Origin: Amborella trichopoda
Taxonomy: Eukaryota > Streptophyta > Magnoliopsida > Amborellales > Amborellaceae
Assembly: GCF_000471905.2 (NCBI RefSeq)
Contig: NW_006499436.1
Span: 5,141,272-5,205,271, forward strand
Length of the DNA stretch: 64,000 bases
Reading direction: 5' to 3'
A program made the position numbers and the translations under genes. Each line of letters starts with the position of its first letter. Position 1 is the stretch's first letter. A model generated the notes under the pieces. That model was given only the letters and a program-made list of their open reading frames with translations, had not been told where the DNA came from and did not search any database. This document shows, in pieces, positions 9,614 through 24,600 of the stretch.

Positions 9614-12600
9614 GTGGGTTTTATGGTTGCTTCTTTGATCTCTGTTTCTTTGTTATTGTCATAATTTTTCGGATTTGGTGTGAGATAACTGAGATCTGAA
9701 TTGAACATGAGTTGTGCTTGGATAGTAAATGGGTGTTCATGGATGAATTATTTTGATTGGTTGTTGGATGGACGTGATTTAATAGTGTTTTAGCGGATAC
9801 TTTCTAATGTTATGCATAGGTGATAGTTTTCTTGGCCTTAGTTTGCTTTTGATTTTTTGTCAAATTTTCCAGGCATTTTGGTGCTGTATTTTTTTTTTCT
9901 TTTTAATTGAGTGGCATCAGTATAGATTTGGATCAAGTTGCATCAATATACATCTGAACAAATTGGAATGGGAAAGTTCATTGGGAAATATGTCTACTAA
10001 TAGAAAAAGGCCTTTCACTTGGGTGATTTAAATGAACTGGAGGATAGGAGGCAATGAATTGGAAGAGATTGTCCAAGTGTGATATAATCCAAATCAGAGG
10101 CCAATTTGATCTGTAACAGTAACATAATTTTGAGTGGATTGATGAATTGATGGATCCTTTGGCTTTTTATCTTACTTGAAGTTAGTTAGAGACGGGGCAC
10201 AATAATGGTAATTTTTTGAAGTTAACACATTTGTTTGATAAATGGGTATTCATTTTGCAGGTTGAGAAACTAATTTTGGAGTTGCCAAGTACTCCAGCAG
10301 ACTGGTCGAATCCTGACATAGCTCCAACTAACAAGAGTTTATTTAGCAATGATGCATCTTTACAACCTGTTGAGCATGGGGCAAACCTGAGAGAGACTCA
10401 AAGTATGCTTTTGGAGAGAATTGCTAGTGAGATGAACCGGCTAAAGTTTTACATGGCTCATGCTGAGGTATGTTTTTCTTATTCCCCTTAAAATTTGGTT
10501 GTTATAAATGTTCTAAGTTGTTGATCTTGTTAAGTAAGTCTATTTGATTCACGAGACAACACCTAGGGCTATTTTTTTCCTTTCTTGCTTCATTGCCCTC
10601 TTCAAGTGGTTCTCTAAATTTAATTGTTGCTTTTGATAAAAAATACGCGATTGTTGCTTGACTCAGAGTTTCTCTGCATAATAATAGTTAGTAGTAGTGG
10701 TGGTAGTAGTAGTCATAATACTTATAATAAGGGAAATTTATGAAAGTAGATTGTTGCTTGACTAAGAGTTTCTCTGCATAATAATAGTTAGTAGTAGTGG
10801 TGGTGGTAGTAGTCATAATACTTATAATAAGGGAAATTTATCAAAGTAGCCACTAGAGATGAATTGTTCAACATTTTATCCATTTGCAACTATTCAACTC
10901 ACAATCATGTTTTTCTTATAGGTATTGTGAAATTAAATTAAAAACTATGGGTAGAATGTCCAACAGTTCATCTCTTATGGGTATCTAGATAAATTTCCCA
11001 TTGATGATGATGATGATGATGGTAATAGTAACACTACTACTAATAATAATGGCGCTGGAGGCTCGCAACCCAATCGAGCCATCTTTGGACGGAGGTCATA
11101 CGACACAAATATTGTTCTGGGAATAGCCATTGGACTCCAGAATGCAAAACTAGTGACCAGATCTTGGGTTTTTGGAGGTCCGTTCTTTGGACTAGAGAGA
11201 CGTTCCTCAGCCGCATTCATTTTCACCGTATGGAGGGGACACGGGTGAAATTTTGGACTAATATCTGGATCGGCCATACCCCCCTTAGATATCAATTTTC
11301 CAATCTTTTCCTTTTAGCCCAGGAGAGCCAGTCCTCAGTCGCTAATAACTTCAGTATAACTGGAACCCTCAGAACTTGGAGGCCTATGTTCAAGAGACCC
11401 ATCTTCGATCACGAGTTCAAAAACCTTTCTTCTTTGGCTGCAAGCCTACACTCCGTCTTCCTTCCTTCCTCGAGGGAGGACAAAATTATTTGGACCCCCT
11501 CGGTTACATGTATTTTCTCAGTGGCTTATTTTTTCAGCACAATCACTGCCCCTCCCAACCCTCAAGCCCACCTCCTGCCTTAGCTTCCGAGGCTTGGAAC
11601 CCTTCTATTCCTTCAAGAGTACAGGTGTTCTCTTGGATTGCATTGCACGAAAGATTGTTGACGGTGGATCAACTACAAAGAAGAGGGGTGCAACTCCCAA
11701 ACAGATGCAACTTTGTTTGATGGAGGAGGATTCCAACTTTCACCTTCTTCTCCATTGTGCACTCTCTAGAGCAGTTTGGAGGTCCAAGCTAAGCTTGTTT
11801 GATTGGGTATGGGTAACCCCTTCCAACATCCCTCAGTTGTTTCAAGCGTCTCTCTTTACTCTTTGGCTCAAGGCTGGAAGGCTTCTTTGGAAAGCTGCGA
11901 TCTCAGCTACCGTTTGGGTGTTGTGGGCCGAGAGAAATAATAGAATCTTTTGGGGTGCAAGGTCTTCGACCAACCAGATGGTAGAGAAAATTAGGAACCT
12001 AGTAACTTTTTGGGCCTCCAACCACACTCTTTTCAAGTTCTCTTTCTCCACTGACGGCTATAACAATTGGTCCAACCTTTTATTCTTATCTGACCTCAGA
12101 ACCTTGAGGGCCTCATGGTGGAAACCACCTGAAGTGGGAGCGGTGATACTTAACTTGGACGGTTGCTCCTAGCCAACCCTGGTCCCTCAGGTATTGGGGG
12201 GCTCTATCGCTCTTGTGATGGCAGCACCTTGCTGTCCCTTTCGCTACCTATCTGCTTTGTAGACTCCACTCTTGCTAAGGCTCTGGCCCTTCTGGAGGGC
12301 CTTTACAAGTTAGACCACACCTAGAGTCACAACGTCGTGGTGGACGGGGACACCAAAAGCATTATTCGCTGGGCATCCAACCGCTCATCTTGGCCTTGTG
12401 ATGCATTATAAAATTTACCGGCAAACACCACCGATAAAAATAACCGTGTCTTAGAGAAAAGTAAAAATCAAGAAGGAAATCATAAGAAGAAAGAACAAAA
12501 CGTACTGATACGAGTATTCCGGCGTGGGCCCATAAGCAAAGGAGAAGAAATAACACCCACAAAGGGTTCTCTCTCTCACTCTACACAATCTCAAAGATCA

Positions 12601-15600
12601 CTTTTTTTCATTCATAAAATTGAATTCTCCCTGTTTACAATGGACGTTCCAGCTTTTATAACCCTATTGCCTTCAATCCGTCTCAATTCTTTTCCTTCCC
12701 ATGAGATACATTCAAGTCCACGTGCCTGTCCACAAGATAGGCACCACCTCTTCAAGTTTAAAAGATAAATGGTAACTACCCTAATAAAAGCAACTAAAGA
12801 TAATAACTGTTTATAGGAGACGGACGCACTTTCTATCTCAACTAAATATAATAATTACCCATAGGAAACGACTTTCTAAAAAAACCTAACTCTTTCTAAA
12901 AAGATTTATTCTAACTTTCCTAATTAAATCCCCATGTAGAAAATACAAACACTTTCCTAAATTATAATTTTATAAAAAAAAATCCCTACTTTTCTTATTT
13001 CTAAAAATTGATCCTAATAAAATAAAAATAAAAATTCTACCCAATCTCTAAAAATAAAATTAACTCAACCTCGAGTTTTAAAATGTGCTAAAATCAACTT
13101 TGTATTAGTGCCACGTTTTCAACCTGAATTTTGGAAACATGATATTGCGACTTGTGGGTTATTGCACTAATCTAAACATGTACTGAAATCGATAAGCCCT
13201 TGAGGATGGGTCATCGTATATGTTGTAGGGTATTTTTGACACGGTTGTATCCCTGGTACGAATAATGAAGAAGCCGGTGGTGACTTAAACCCGCAGGCAC
13301 CAAAATGCCTGTGGATTGCAGAAACCCTGATTAGAGGAAGCCTAATTTTGAAAGGATTTGACAAAGGTGTCAGATTGACCTCAAAAAGCATAAAAGGGTG
13401 GTATACGATGTTTTAAGAGTGCCCACCAAATTTCATCCCAATCCAATCAAGATAAAGCAGATCAGAGTGAAATTTACATTTTGTAGAACCACTTTCTATC
13501 ATGTTGAAAGGTACCTCATAACTGGAGCTATACTGTCAATGTCTCAGATGAGCATCAGACCACCGCCATTGGATCCAGAAGGCCCAAAAACCCCCAGATA
13601 CCAATTTTCAGCTTGTTTGACACTTTTGGACCATCTTAGGGCAACTTACCCAAAATGGGTGGGTTTTACACTATTCATATGATGCTTCAATGAATCAGTT
13701 TCCATTTTTGGAAACTGCTATTTTCAATTTCGTGATTGACTTCTAAAGCTCATAACTCACTTATTCGGAGGCCAATCGAGCCCAAATTTGGACACGTGGT
13801 AGATCTCATCGAGCGCACGTTTTGATATAAGATATGTCTCGAGTCGATACCCAGATTGAGAGAAATCGTAGAGAGAAGTTGCATTTCGAAACTCATGCTT
13901 TGCAATATTTTTAAAGAGCGATATCCACCCATTTGAAGCGTCATATCTCGAAGTTCCGGCATCCCGATAACTTCAAGAATGGGTCCGTTGCAATCGTCGT
14001 ACAAAGATCTTCAACTTGAGGTAAATTTTGCACATAATTGAGGACCAGAAAACACCCAATTTGAGTCCGAAAGAAGGTGGTACTTTTTTTGGTGGCCGGA
14101 ATCCCATTTTCTGGTCATCTCCCCAATTTAGAAAGTGATCATTTGGCATCCAAAATGACGGATTTTTATTGTAAAATGATCGCAATAACTTTCCCTTCGA
14201 TTTGTTATAAAGAAAATGGCTAGAAACAACAAGAAATGTGTATGGGTATAAACTGGCCCGCACATTGGGCGATAAAATTTGCAGTGCCTGGTTCTTGGGC
14301 TTCAATCTTACTGCCAGGGTAAGGGGATCTCCCCATTGAGCTATCAGGAAAAAAAGAAAAAAAAATAAAAGAAAAAAATATTATGGCGACTCCATTGGGG
14401 ATATGGAAAAAATATTATGGCGACTCCATTGGGGATATGGCTTTATGGAGAGGTGATTGCATGCTTTGAAGTCACACAGTAGAAACTGTGGTACACCTCA
14501 ATTGGGGAGAGTACTTTACGGTGTTGAGTTTAGAGTGATGGTGCTCTGTCACTGCGGATTTTGGAGCAATGGTCCTCCTTCACTGAGGATGTTATGAAGA
14601 GGGACATGATAGGGGCTATATGTGGCAAGGTGTCATGCTGCAACCCCATGGGGATATGTAAGAACAGGAAGCAGTTTATAGTCATGCAAACGATTTGTAT
14701 GTCGCACAGTTTAATGTCATGCTACAGGGACGTAAGACCATGACACTTTTACCCGTAATGACCTGTAGGATAGGATCAACACGTCCATCATTTGAGAGTG
14801 AGTGCCCAGAAGGGTTTTCACCACATTCCATTTATTTTGGCACTTTTGCCTTTAGCGCCCTTACATGTTTTCACTATGGCCGTCTTTTCTCTTTTCTTTT
14901 CGACATATTTTACCCATGGTGGCTTTTGGGGTGCACACCATGTCCCTCATTTCTCTCTTTTTTCTTTTTTCCCGATAGCTCAGTGGGGAGATCCCCTTAC
15001 CCTGGCGATAGGATTGGAGCTTGCGATCCAAGCGCTGCGAATTTTATCGCCCAACGCGCTGGTCGATTTATACCTAGGCTCGTTTCATGTTGTTTCCGAC
15101 CATTTTCTCTATCACAAAATCGAAGGAAAGGTTATTGCGATTATTTTACAATAAAAATCCCTTGATTTGGATCAAATGATCACTTTCCAAATTAGGGAGG
15201 TGGCAAGAAAATGGGATTCTGGCCACCGAAAAAAGTGCCTTCTTTCCGACTCAAATCGGGTGCCTTCCTGACCTTGATCATGTGCAAACTTTACCTCAAG
15301 TCGAAGCTCTTCGTACCACAGTCGCAACGGTCCCATATTTGAAGTCATCCGATGCCAAAACTTTGAGATATGCCCCTTCGAATGCGTGGGTGTTTCTCTT
15401 TAAAAATCTTGCAAAGCATGAGTTTCGAAATGCAACTTCTCTCCACAATTTCTCTCAATTAGGGTATCGACTCGAGCCATATCTTATATCAAAATGTGCG
15501 GCTCGATGAGATCTACTACGTGTCCGAATTTGGGCTCGTTGGCCTCCGGATGAGTGAGTTATCAGCTTTGGAAGTCAATCCCGAAATTGAAAAGAGCAGT

Positions 15601-18600
15601 TTCCATAAATGGAATCTGGTTCATTGAAGCATCATGTGAATAGTGTAAAACCCACCCATTTTGGGTAAGTTGGCATTGGGATGGTCCAGAAGCATCCAAA
15701 CGAGCTGAAAATTGGCATCTGGGAGACTTTTGAGCCTTTTGGATCCAATGATGGTGGTCTGGTGCTCATACGAGACTTTGATAGTATAGCTTCAGTTATG
15801 AGGTACTTTTCAACATGATAGAAAGCGGTCCTGGGAAATGTAAATTTCGTCATGATTTGCTTTATCTCGATCAGATTGGGATGAAATTTGGTGGGCACTC
15901 TTAAAACATCGAATACCACACTTGCATGCTTTTTGAGTTCAATCTGGTAGTTTTTCAAATCCTTCTAAAATTAGGCTTATTATGATCGGGGTTTCTGTAG
16001 ACCACATGCATGAGCTAAGAACTTTTGATGACTAATTTAATTTCATTTATGTATTCTGCTTTGAGTGCTTCCTTTTTTCGTTTTTAAGGGGGATTGGGAT
16101 AGAGGTTTGTATGCGAAAGGGACTAGAGCAGAATTGGCTTGTTTAGGTACCGGTGTAGTGTGATGTTGTTTTTCATTAGGGATGTAGGGAGAGTGATTAG
16201 GGGCTGGGAAGACGATAGAAGTTAAGAGCAGAGGGGGAGGGAGAAGAAGGTGGTTTGGACACGTTGCAGCATGTTGGATGTTGGGATTAGTGGAGGAGCT
16301 GTCAAGATCTCCAGAGGATGGATGGGGATTAGTGGGAAGAGACATTGAGGAAGGGTGGGGAGGTAGGAGATGAGATGTTGGGGCTGACACCTGGGGGTTA
16401 TTAGAAATTGGGGTTGGCAAGGGTGGCGGATGGAGAGGGGTGATGATGGCTGTAGAGGGGGGAGAGCAAGGGCCATTAATTAGTGAGGGATGGGGGTCAG
16501 TCGAGGACACGGGCTTCGAGGGTACCTTAAAAGGAGTGAGAGCCACCATGTGAGGTGGGGGGGCATGCAAGCCAGAAGGTACAACGGACGACACCACAGT
16601 AACCTGGGTACTTAATGTTGGGGGTGGTGGGGGGTAACAAATGTCAAAGTATTCATGGGAATACTTTTGACTAGGCAGCAGATGGGAGGAATATGACCGG
16701 ACGTTGGTGGTCTGACGGCCTAGGGAATGATCAGTGAGAGGTTCCTTACCTCGGTCTGGTTGAGGGCGGGAATCTCGGGACAATGGGTGGGAGGAACTTA
16801 CACTGCCGGGTAAACAGTGATTATGGTCCTTGGTGGGAGCGGTTGTGGTAGGTCTAGATACTAGATTTTTGTTTTGGTGCAAATTGCTATTGTGGTCCCT
16901 AGTGGACTTGGGAGCAGCAGATGGGGGCCCCTGAGTACGGGAGTGTCCACTAGGTTTTCGTTGGACCACAATCCAACCTTCGTGGTCTGGCTGGGGGCGT
17001 TCATGGCGATCCAGGCCCTGGACTGTTACAGTAATTTTGTAAGAAAGGCCATCAAAGTGCAGTGAGAGAGAACTGGGGATAAGGTTTGCTGATTCAGTTG
17101 ATGTTAAGATGACAATTTTTCCCAGAGCAAGAAATCCCATGGACTTCCAATGGACAGATAGGAATTGTCCACAACTGTTTGCTCGGATTTGAAAGACCTT
17201 GGTAGACCAAAAGATGGAGGGGAATTCCTTCTAATGTAACCCAAAATTTATTGATTGTTGGGCTCCCAAAGAAGGATTCCATTTCTGTAGGGATAATATC
17301 CGACCTTTAAAGCTTAAGGTGGGATTGGGAGGAATAACCAGTTTAAATTTGTCTGGAAATGAGATGAGGTACTTACCATTTGAAAGAAGCCTGCAAATGA
17401 CATGAGGGTTGCTGAAGACAGACTGTAACGACAAATTAATCCCTTTGATGTCATTGCGCTGAGGTTGGAAAGTGCCTATAAGGGAGTTTTCTAGACAAGA
17501 GAGTCACTCAACAGCGTCACTATTAGGGGAGAGTCAGGTGTGGGGTTCAAGGTTATGGACTGAGATATGATACTCGGTGGTTTGCGATGTTTGTGATTGC
17601 CTAGGTTGGAGGGGGGTTTGCTGGGGTGGAAGCTACTGTCTGGGCAAAGGTTTTGGGATATACAGTAGCAAGATGCTCTTTACCAGGGAAGAGTGCGGTC
17701 CGGTTTTGAGTAGGGTGGGTAGCTTCTGCTAGAATGGGGGGATTGGGCTAACGGTGAGGTGGTGGGGGACGATGTGGTCTTGCTTGATGAACTGAGAGGT
17801 TGTTGGGATGAGAGTACTGGGTTTGGGGGTGATTAACATTCCTGGTAATGGGGTATTTACGGGGTAAAGGTCTTCTTAAGGGGGATGGTGTTTGATGGAA
17901 GATGGATGTTGAAGATGCTGATGGTGACTGCTATTGGGGTTCTGTGGATGGCTGTGGTTCGCAGGTTCTCTGTGATGGTGGTTAATGGTAGGATTCTGTG
18001 CGCTCAACTCATTGAAGTTTCGGTAGGTGGGCTTTGAATATCTGATGTCTTTGGGGTAATTGGAGGAGTAATAGCTGTAGTCTCACTGGTGAAGACGTCG
18101 TCTGTGCAAAGAGGGGCTGCGTCTAGAATGAAGATACATGTGTGGACTGTAACCACCTCGAGGAGAAGGATTGTGTCTAGAACGAGCCTTCATGCGAGGA
18201 CTATATCCTCGATGGGGAGGAGGAGAATTGTAGCTGCGGTGAGGAGGGCTGTATCTTCCCCTCCCCCTCCCTAAGCGACCGATCCTCATTCTCAAGCATT
18301 CAGGAAATTTTTACTTTCAGGGTTGGGTATTTTCCAGAAGTGCTTCCTGTTTTTTGTCGTCAAATATTCTTGTAAGCTTTCTCTGTTGCTTTTTTATCTC
18401 CCCATCGATAAGAAAAGTAGATATCCTTGCTGCCTCAAGGATAACTTCTCTCCTATGATCTTGCTCTTTATAAAAAATAGGATCTTCATCAAAGATGATA
18501 TCACTTTCATCTTGCTCTTCATCAAATATAGGATCTTCATCAAAGATGAGATCGCTTTGGAATGATAAGTCCAATTCATGATCCAAACCAACTGGTTCTT

Positions 18601-21600
18601 CATCAAACTTCACTAGATCACATTCCCGACCATGAGGAACTAGATCACTCTTCTGATCATGAGGCTTCCGATGAAAAGCATTAGTATGGATCGGGTTCTC
18701 GAAAATAGCATCTGACTCACTACCGCCATCATAGTGTGTCGTAACTAGTTTTTGTGCCAAGCGCAGGGTCAGCTCTTCTACTTGCCTTCTCAAAATTTTG
18801 TTTTCTATCTCTCGGAGAGTTTGGAGGTTTCGTTTGTGTTGAATGAGTTGAGTCCTGATACTTGGCCATTGACCTTGTCCACGAGCTATGAGGCCATTCG
18901 ATAAACACCACGATCCACAAGGATCGGCTACGCTCTGATACCACCTGACGCAGTATAAAATTTACCAGCTTTCAAATTCGAGATTTCTCAAATGGTTTTT
19001 CTAGATTTCAGTGAGGGATGCATGCTTTGTGAAGAATGTTATGATGAGGGGGATTAATATATCTGATTGGTGTTATTCTTAAGTTTTTCTTTTTTTTCTC
19101 TCTCTTTGATAATTTACCAGATATTCTAAAAGAGCAATATACATCTAGCTGTTTTCCATGCGAGAGCACCAGGGATTGTTTTTTTTTTTTTGGAGAGTGG
19201 GTGGGGGGGTGGGGCAGGGGGCATGGTGGGGTTGGGTGTTCAAGTCACGAAATTCTCTGCGACACTTCACTCCTTGTAAGCCCATTCATCATCTCCTTAT
19301 CTCTCTTTAAGTGGTGCGGAAGGAGCTGCATTGATATTTTTGTAGATTTCCATGTCGCAAATGGAAAAAGAGTTAATATTGGAAAAATTTATCTTTGCTG
19401 GCTCGACTTTAACACTAAAGCTTCACAAATGTGCCATCTTCCATTAAGTGAATCATTTATGCGAGTAGGGGTTGGGTACTTATGCGTTCCTTTGTTGAGT
19501 GGTGGCTGGTGAGGTTGGCACCTGCATTGATAAGTTGATGGTCTGACAGAAGTTTTTGCATAAGAAATAGGGGGTTGAAGATTGTCATGATCTCAAAAAA
19601 AAAGAAAAAAAAAGGAAAAAAAGAAAAGAAAAGAAAAGAATTGTCACGGAGGTTTTGTTGAAAAAGAAAAAAAAGAAAAAGAAAAAAAAGAAAAAGAAAA
19701 AAAAAAGATTGTCATAATGGAACGATTGATGTATGTGCACAGTTTTGAGAATCTAAACTAACCAATGCATCATCACTGCATAAATACACAAAATCATGTG
19801 TTTGTGCATTCATACATGCACATCTATGTTACATTGACATGGCATCGTGTCTCCGCGTCCAACATGGACACCTACATCTCAGGCAGGTTTGACACAAGCT
19901 TCCACATAAGAAATAGGACTTTGAAGCAAACCTCCACAGCTATGGTCATGGAGGCACCATTGATGCTATTCCTGAACACATGTATGTACCTAGTTTGGAA
20001 TCCAAACTTAGCAATGCATACATAAAACTATGCATTCACGCATAAATACATATATTACTATGCTATGATGACAAACACATCTGTCCACGTCCAACACGGG
20101 CACCAAAGTCAGACATGCCAGCCACAGAACTGGGCTTTATAATATGACATGTCTATATGACATTGAGAAGGGGTTTGTTTTTTTTGGGGGGAATTGGATT
20201 TTAAGGAACTCCAAGTACTTTATTACTAATATTCTTTAAAAAGTTGAGCGGACCTAGGTAAGCGTTGGAACACGTTGTGTCATTGGCATGCAGATACATG
20301 CCAACCTTGGACTGTATATACATGCAGTGTATCACGCATGCATGTAACGGATGTAAATGGGTCTGCATAGCATACTACATGTATTAGTCCCCATCTTCCT
20401 TTCTCTGTATTGGATGGTGGATATGAACCTTTTTCTCTGCTTGAATGGAGAATGGTGGAAGGATGTTTTCCCTCACACTGCATGTCTAATATGGGCATGG
20501 TAAGTCTGGGCGCTCATGTTTTGTATGGTTTGAATTGTCCTTGCATACTTTGCTTTCCTCCTGTAATTGTTCTGATTCAATATTTTCCTTTTTCATCTAT
20601 GGAGTTCATCTGCAGCTTTGGTATTCTAAGTGATAGTGCATATTTTATCACTTCGTATATCCTGGTTTTGATAATTCTGATTTGTATTTGCAATGTCTCT
20701 CTAATGGCATCCATAATATCTTATTTCTGCACTATATTATGGCAGTACAGAATCTTCCCTTCATAGCAAACATGGAGAAGCGGATTCAAAGTGCTGCTTC
20801 ATTATTGGATAGTAGTTTGGGTCATTGCTTTGTTGCTGGGCTGGAACACCGAGATACAAGTGCAATCTATAACTGTTTACGTGCATATGCTGCTATTGAG
20901 AATACCGCCAGTGCAGAAGAGATTTTTCGTTCAACTATAGTGGCTCCGTTGATTGAGAAAGTTATCCCTCATAACCCTTCACGGGAAGTTGCTGAGAGTT
21001 CCGCTGATGAGCTTGGAGATGATTATCAACAAATTAAAAGGCTTATTGAGAAGGACTGCAAATTTCTATTGGAAATTGCTGCATCCGGTGCATATCTTGT
21101 TTCTTTTCTTATTTTCATCTTGTTGTGGTTTATTATACATTGAATGGCCTATTGGTTTTGTTTATTAATTTTTATGTGGAATGCTTACCAAGAATATTGT
21201 TTTTATTCTCTTTACTGGAACTTTTTCATATGATTTTCAGCCAATTCTGGACTGCACGTGTTTGATTTTTTGGCCAATTCGATACTTAAAGAAGTGCAAT
21301 CGGCTATCCAGAAAGGCAAACCAGAGGCATTATCTGCTGGGAAACCAACAGAATTCTTGAGAAATTACAAAGCAAGCTTGGATTTCTTGGCCCATCTTGA
21401 AGGTAAGACTAGTCCATACTTGAGAGTATTAATTTCGGGATACAAGTAGTAAAATAATTTGCTTTTTTAATGTTTAGCATTGGATTTGATATTATTTGCT
21501 TATAACTTCACATTGTCATGTAAGGCTACTGCCCGTCCAGATCTGCTGTGTCTGAATTTCGATCTCGAGCTGTCTACATTGAGTTCATTAGGCAATGGAA

Positions 21601-24600
21601 CATTGGTGTCTACTTCTCTCTGAGGTATTTTCTCCATATTCTTGCTAACAAGTATACAGTTTGCATACATCAGGTCCTATATATTGGTCACAGTAGTGAG
21701 CTACACATTTGATTTCATGTTTCCTTAGATTTCAAGAAATTGCCAGTGCTTTGGACTTGGCATTGATGGTCACCACTATTACAGTAGTTGGCAATTCACA
21801 TCTTAACAAAGGCAATTCTCGGGAATTGACCTTAAATCAAAGTGTGCAGCTTTTGGAGTGCTTGAGATCCTGTTGGAAAGAGGATGTTTTTGTCCATTCT
21901 CTCTCTGACAAGTTCCTTCGGTTATCTCTGGAGCTTCTTTCAAGGTTGGTTCTTCTTTGCATGCCTGATTCAGTCTTTATCTTATTCGTTTGCTCTTTTG
22001 GTTTTAAACACTCATGTTTGTGCTTTCTCCTCAAAGAAGCATTCATGTTTGTGCATACAATGCAGGTATGCAACCTGGTTATCAGTGGGGCTCGCTGCCC
22101 GTAAGGGTAATGCAGCTACTCAGTCAGGTAGTGCAAGTACTCATGCTGGTAATACAAGTTCACATCCTGGGGGCGAGTGGGCATTGGCTGCAAGTCCAGA
22201 AGATTTCATTTATGTAAACTCCAACTCATATAATCTGTATTTATTCATTGCATTCTCACTCATGTTTCTCTGTCTTCTTGTTCTTTTGAAAATTTCAAAA
22301 GGTTTTTTAATTTAATCTTTGCTTAGTATGCCTGGCATAAAAATTATGAGTCTGAAAATTAAGCCTGTGTCCGGGTCATTTAATTTGTTGGGGCATTTCT
22401 TATGTTGAATATTATCCTAGAACTATGGTTAAATGAGTATAACAAAGAAATCTTTACTGCTAATGTGTAATCATTAAAACGAGTAGTTCTGACTTTTTAT
22501 TTTATTTTATTGGGAATACTGTGGAAATATCTATTGTCAACCAGTAACCATCCTAATTCCAATTTTCTGCTGATTGGTAACTCACTTTGGTCCCTTGTCA
22601 TGTCGCCGTTTATTCAATTGTTTGTATGCCATGCTTGTTCAATAATCAGAAGTTGGAGAAGAAAATGTGATACAGTGGAACTTGAAATAGTAATCTTCTT
22701 GTTCACTAATGTCATTTAATTATTTTAGCTCCGTTTAATAACGAATAAATCGGTTTACTCCCCTGCCCATTTAGGAGTTTAGAAGGAAATAGCTTGTTCC
22801 TCTCCCCTATTCTAGAGTATGAGCCTTAGAAGTTACACCTGCTTATCCTTAAGTGCATTTTCTGCAATGATAGCTTATATTAGGGTTAAGAACAGTTTGT
22901 GACGTATTATCTTATGTCTAAGTTAATGTTAATCTCTCTTATTTCTTATATTTCTGGATCGCTTATGAGATATTGTCGGCAGTTCTGTTGGCTTTCTCTC
23001 ATGGTGGCTTATGGTAATTTTTACCTTTGTAAATATGGTCTATGAGGTGATCTATATCCTCTTTGCATGTGCTACATTTTTAGCAACTATTTATGTGGCT
23101 TCGATAATTTTCAGGTGATGCACGATGTAGATATTCTGGTTACTGTGGTAAATGGTGATTATATGGAGAATGTGCTTCAACTTCTGTCTAGTTGTTCAGC
23201 TGATGTACTTTCTCAAGTAAGGCAAAGCATTTCATCGGCTGGGAAGAGATTGGTGGACTTGGTACCTAGTATAATGGATACGATGATTGAAGGACTTGTG
23301 GAGAAATCTGTTGAGGTCAGTGTCAACAGTTATGTTTTCATTATACAACTATTGATCCTCATCAAATTATCCGTTTCAACGATTTGTCGAGCAAGGTAAT
23401 TTGATAAGTATGGTTCAAATAGGTGAAGAGAATTCTGTTTTTGAGAAACTTTTGCATCACTTGATCTTAGTTTTGATGAGACCACAGAGATTTACTACTA
23501 ATGCATCGTGTTTTCCTTTTTTTACAAATGGATTCAATTCTTTGGATCTTCATATACACTAATCACCTTGTGCAGCGATGAGACATAAATGGCTTCTATT
23601 GCACTATCTTGGAAGCTCAAGTCCTTAGAAGTCAGATGGACTGTGCAGAAGAAAAAAAAGGCTTTCATTAAGTTATGAAAATTGAACTCTGGAATGAACC
23701 AATAGGGTGGCAGGTCTGGTGAAAGCAACCTATTTTCCAGATCATAACGGGCTTGGTCAGCTTTTGAGAGTATGGCAGTATTTTAAATGGAAAATTATCC
23801 TGTAGTATCTGTCTATAACTTGTTTGCATATAAAGAGGTTCTCAATCATCTGATGTTAAAAAATGGTTGGGAAATGGTTATTCTTCTCTCAATGTCCGTC
23901 CAATGTGGAGAGAACCTTCAGTGTGGGAGCAATTGTCAACTGTTCATTCTTAGCTTTGCATAATTGAGGGAGCTATTTATAGCCTGTTTGATGTAAGAAA
24001 AAAGTTTTCTAAGGCATCAACCTTGTACTATAGAAGTAAGACACACCTCAAAATCCATTAGAAAAGGTTATTCAGATGCTTGAAAACCCTACAACAAATG
24101 ATCTCGACTTTGAGATGCATGGATATGAAAAAGAATTATTTGAAGTCCTAAAAATAATTCGTCTTATAACATATTATCTAGAACATCCATTTTCAAGATT
24201 TTCAAGTGTTTATAGAATTGTTCGATCTTTACTATTTTATGAGCTTTAAATTTCACAACTAAGAGTGGTGATGAATTTCATAATTTTCATAAATTCCATA
24301 ATTTAATAATACTACTATACCTATTTATAATAATAAAGGAGATGCACAGAATTCTACAAACTATTGAGGGATCAAACTAATGAGCAACACTATAAAGTTT
24401 TGGGAGACAGTAATTGAGCAACACCCACAACATGAAATGAGTTTATAAAAAATTAGTTTCGGTTCTATACCAGGGAGGTCAACCATTAAGGCCATTTCCC
24501 TACTTGAGCAATTGATTGAGGAAGTTTAGGGAAATGAGAAGACCCCCACATGGTCTTTATTGATTTAGAGAAAGCATGCAATTGGGTACCTAAAGAGTTA

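Noticed and set aside
13398-13682. Open frame of 94 codons, with a similar one on the minus strand at 15632-15958
   Set aside because: The two are mirror images within the inverted repeat arms, with no known protein family. Similarity comes from the repeat, not from a gene pair.
14975-15060. Possible tRNA gene (GATAGCTCAGTGG and TTGCGATCC)
   Set aside because: An A-box-like sequence is present, but no acceptor stem or anticodon arm could be paired. Kept only as a remark on the repeat arm.
16043-17140. 365-codon proline/serine-rich frame taken as a cell-wall or extensin-like host gene
   Set aside because: No signal peptide and no regular SPPPP repeats. The frame begins with DUF4283-type sequence continuing from upstream minus-strand pieces, which fits LINE ORF1.
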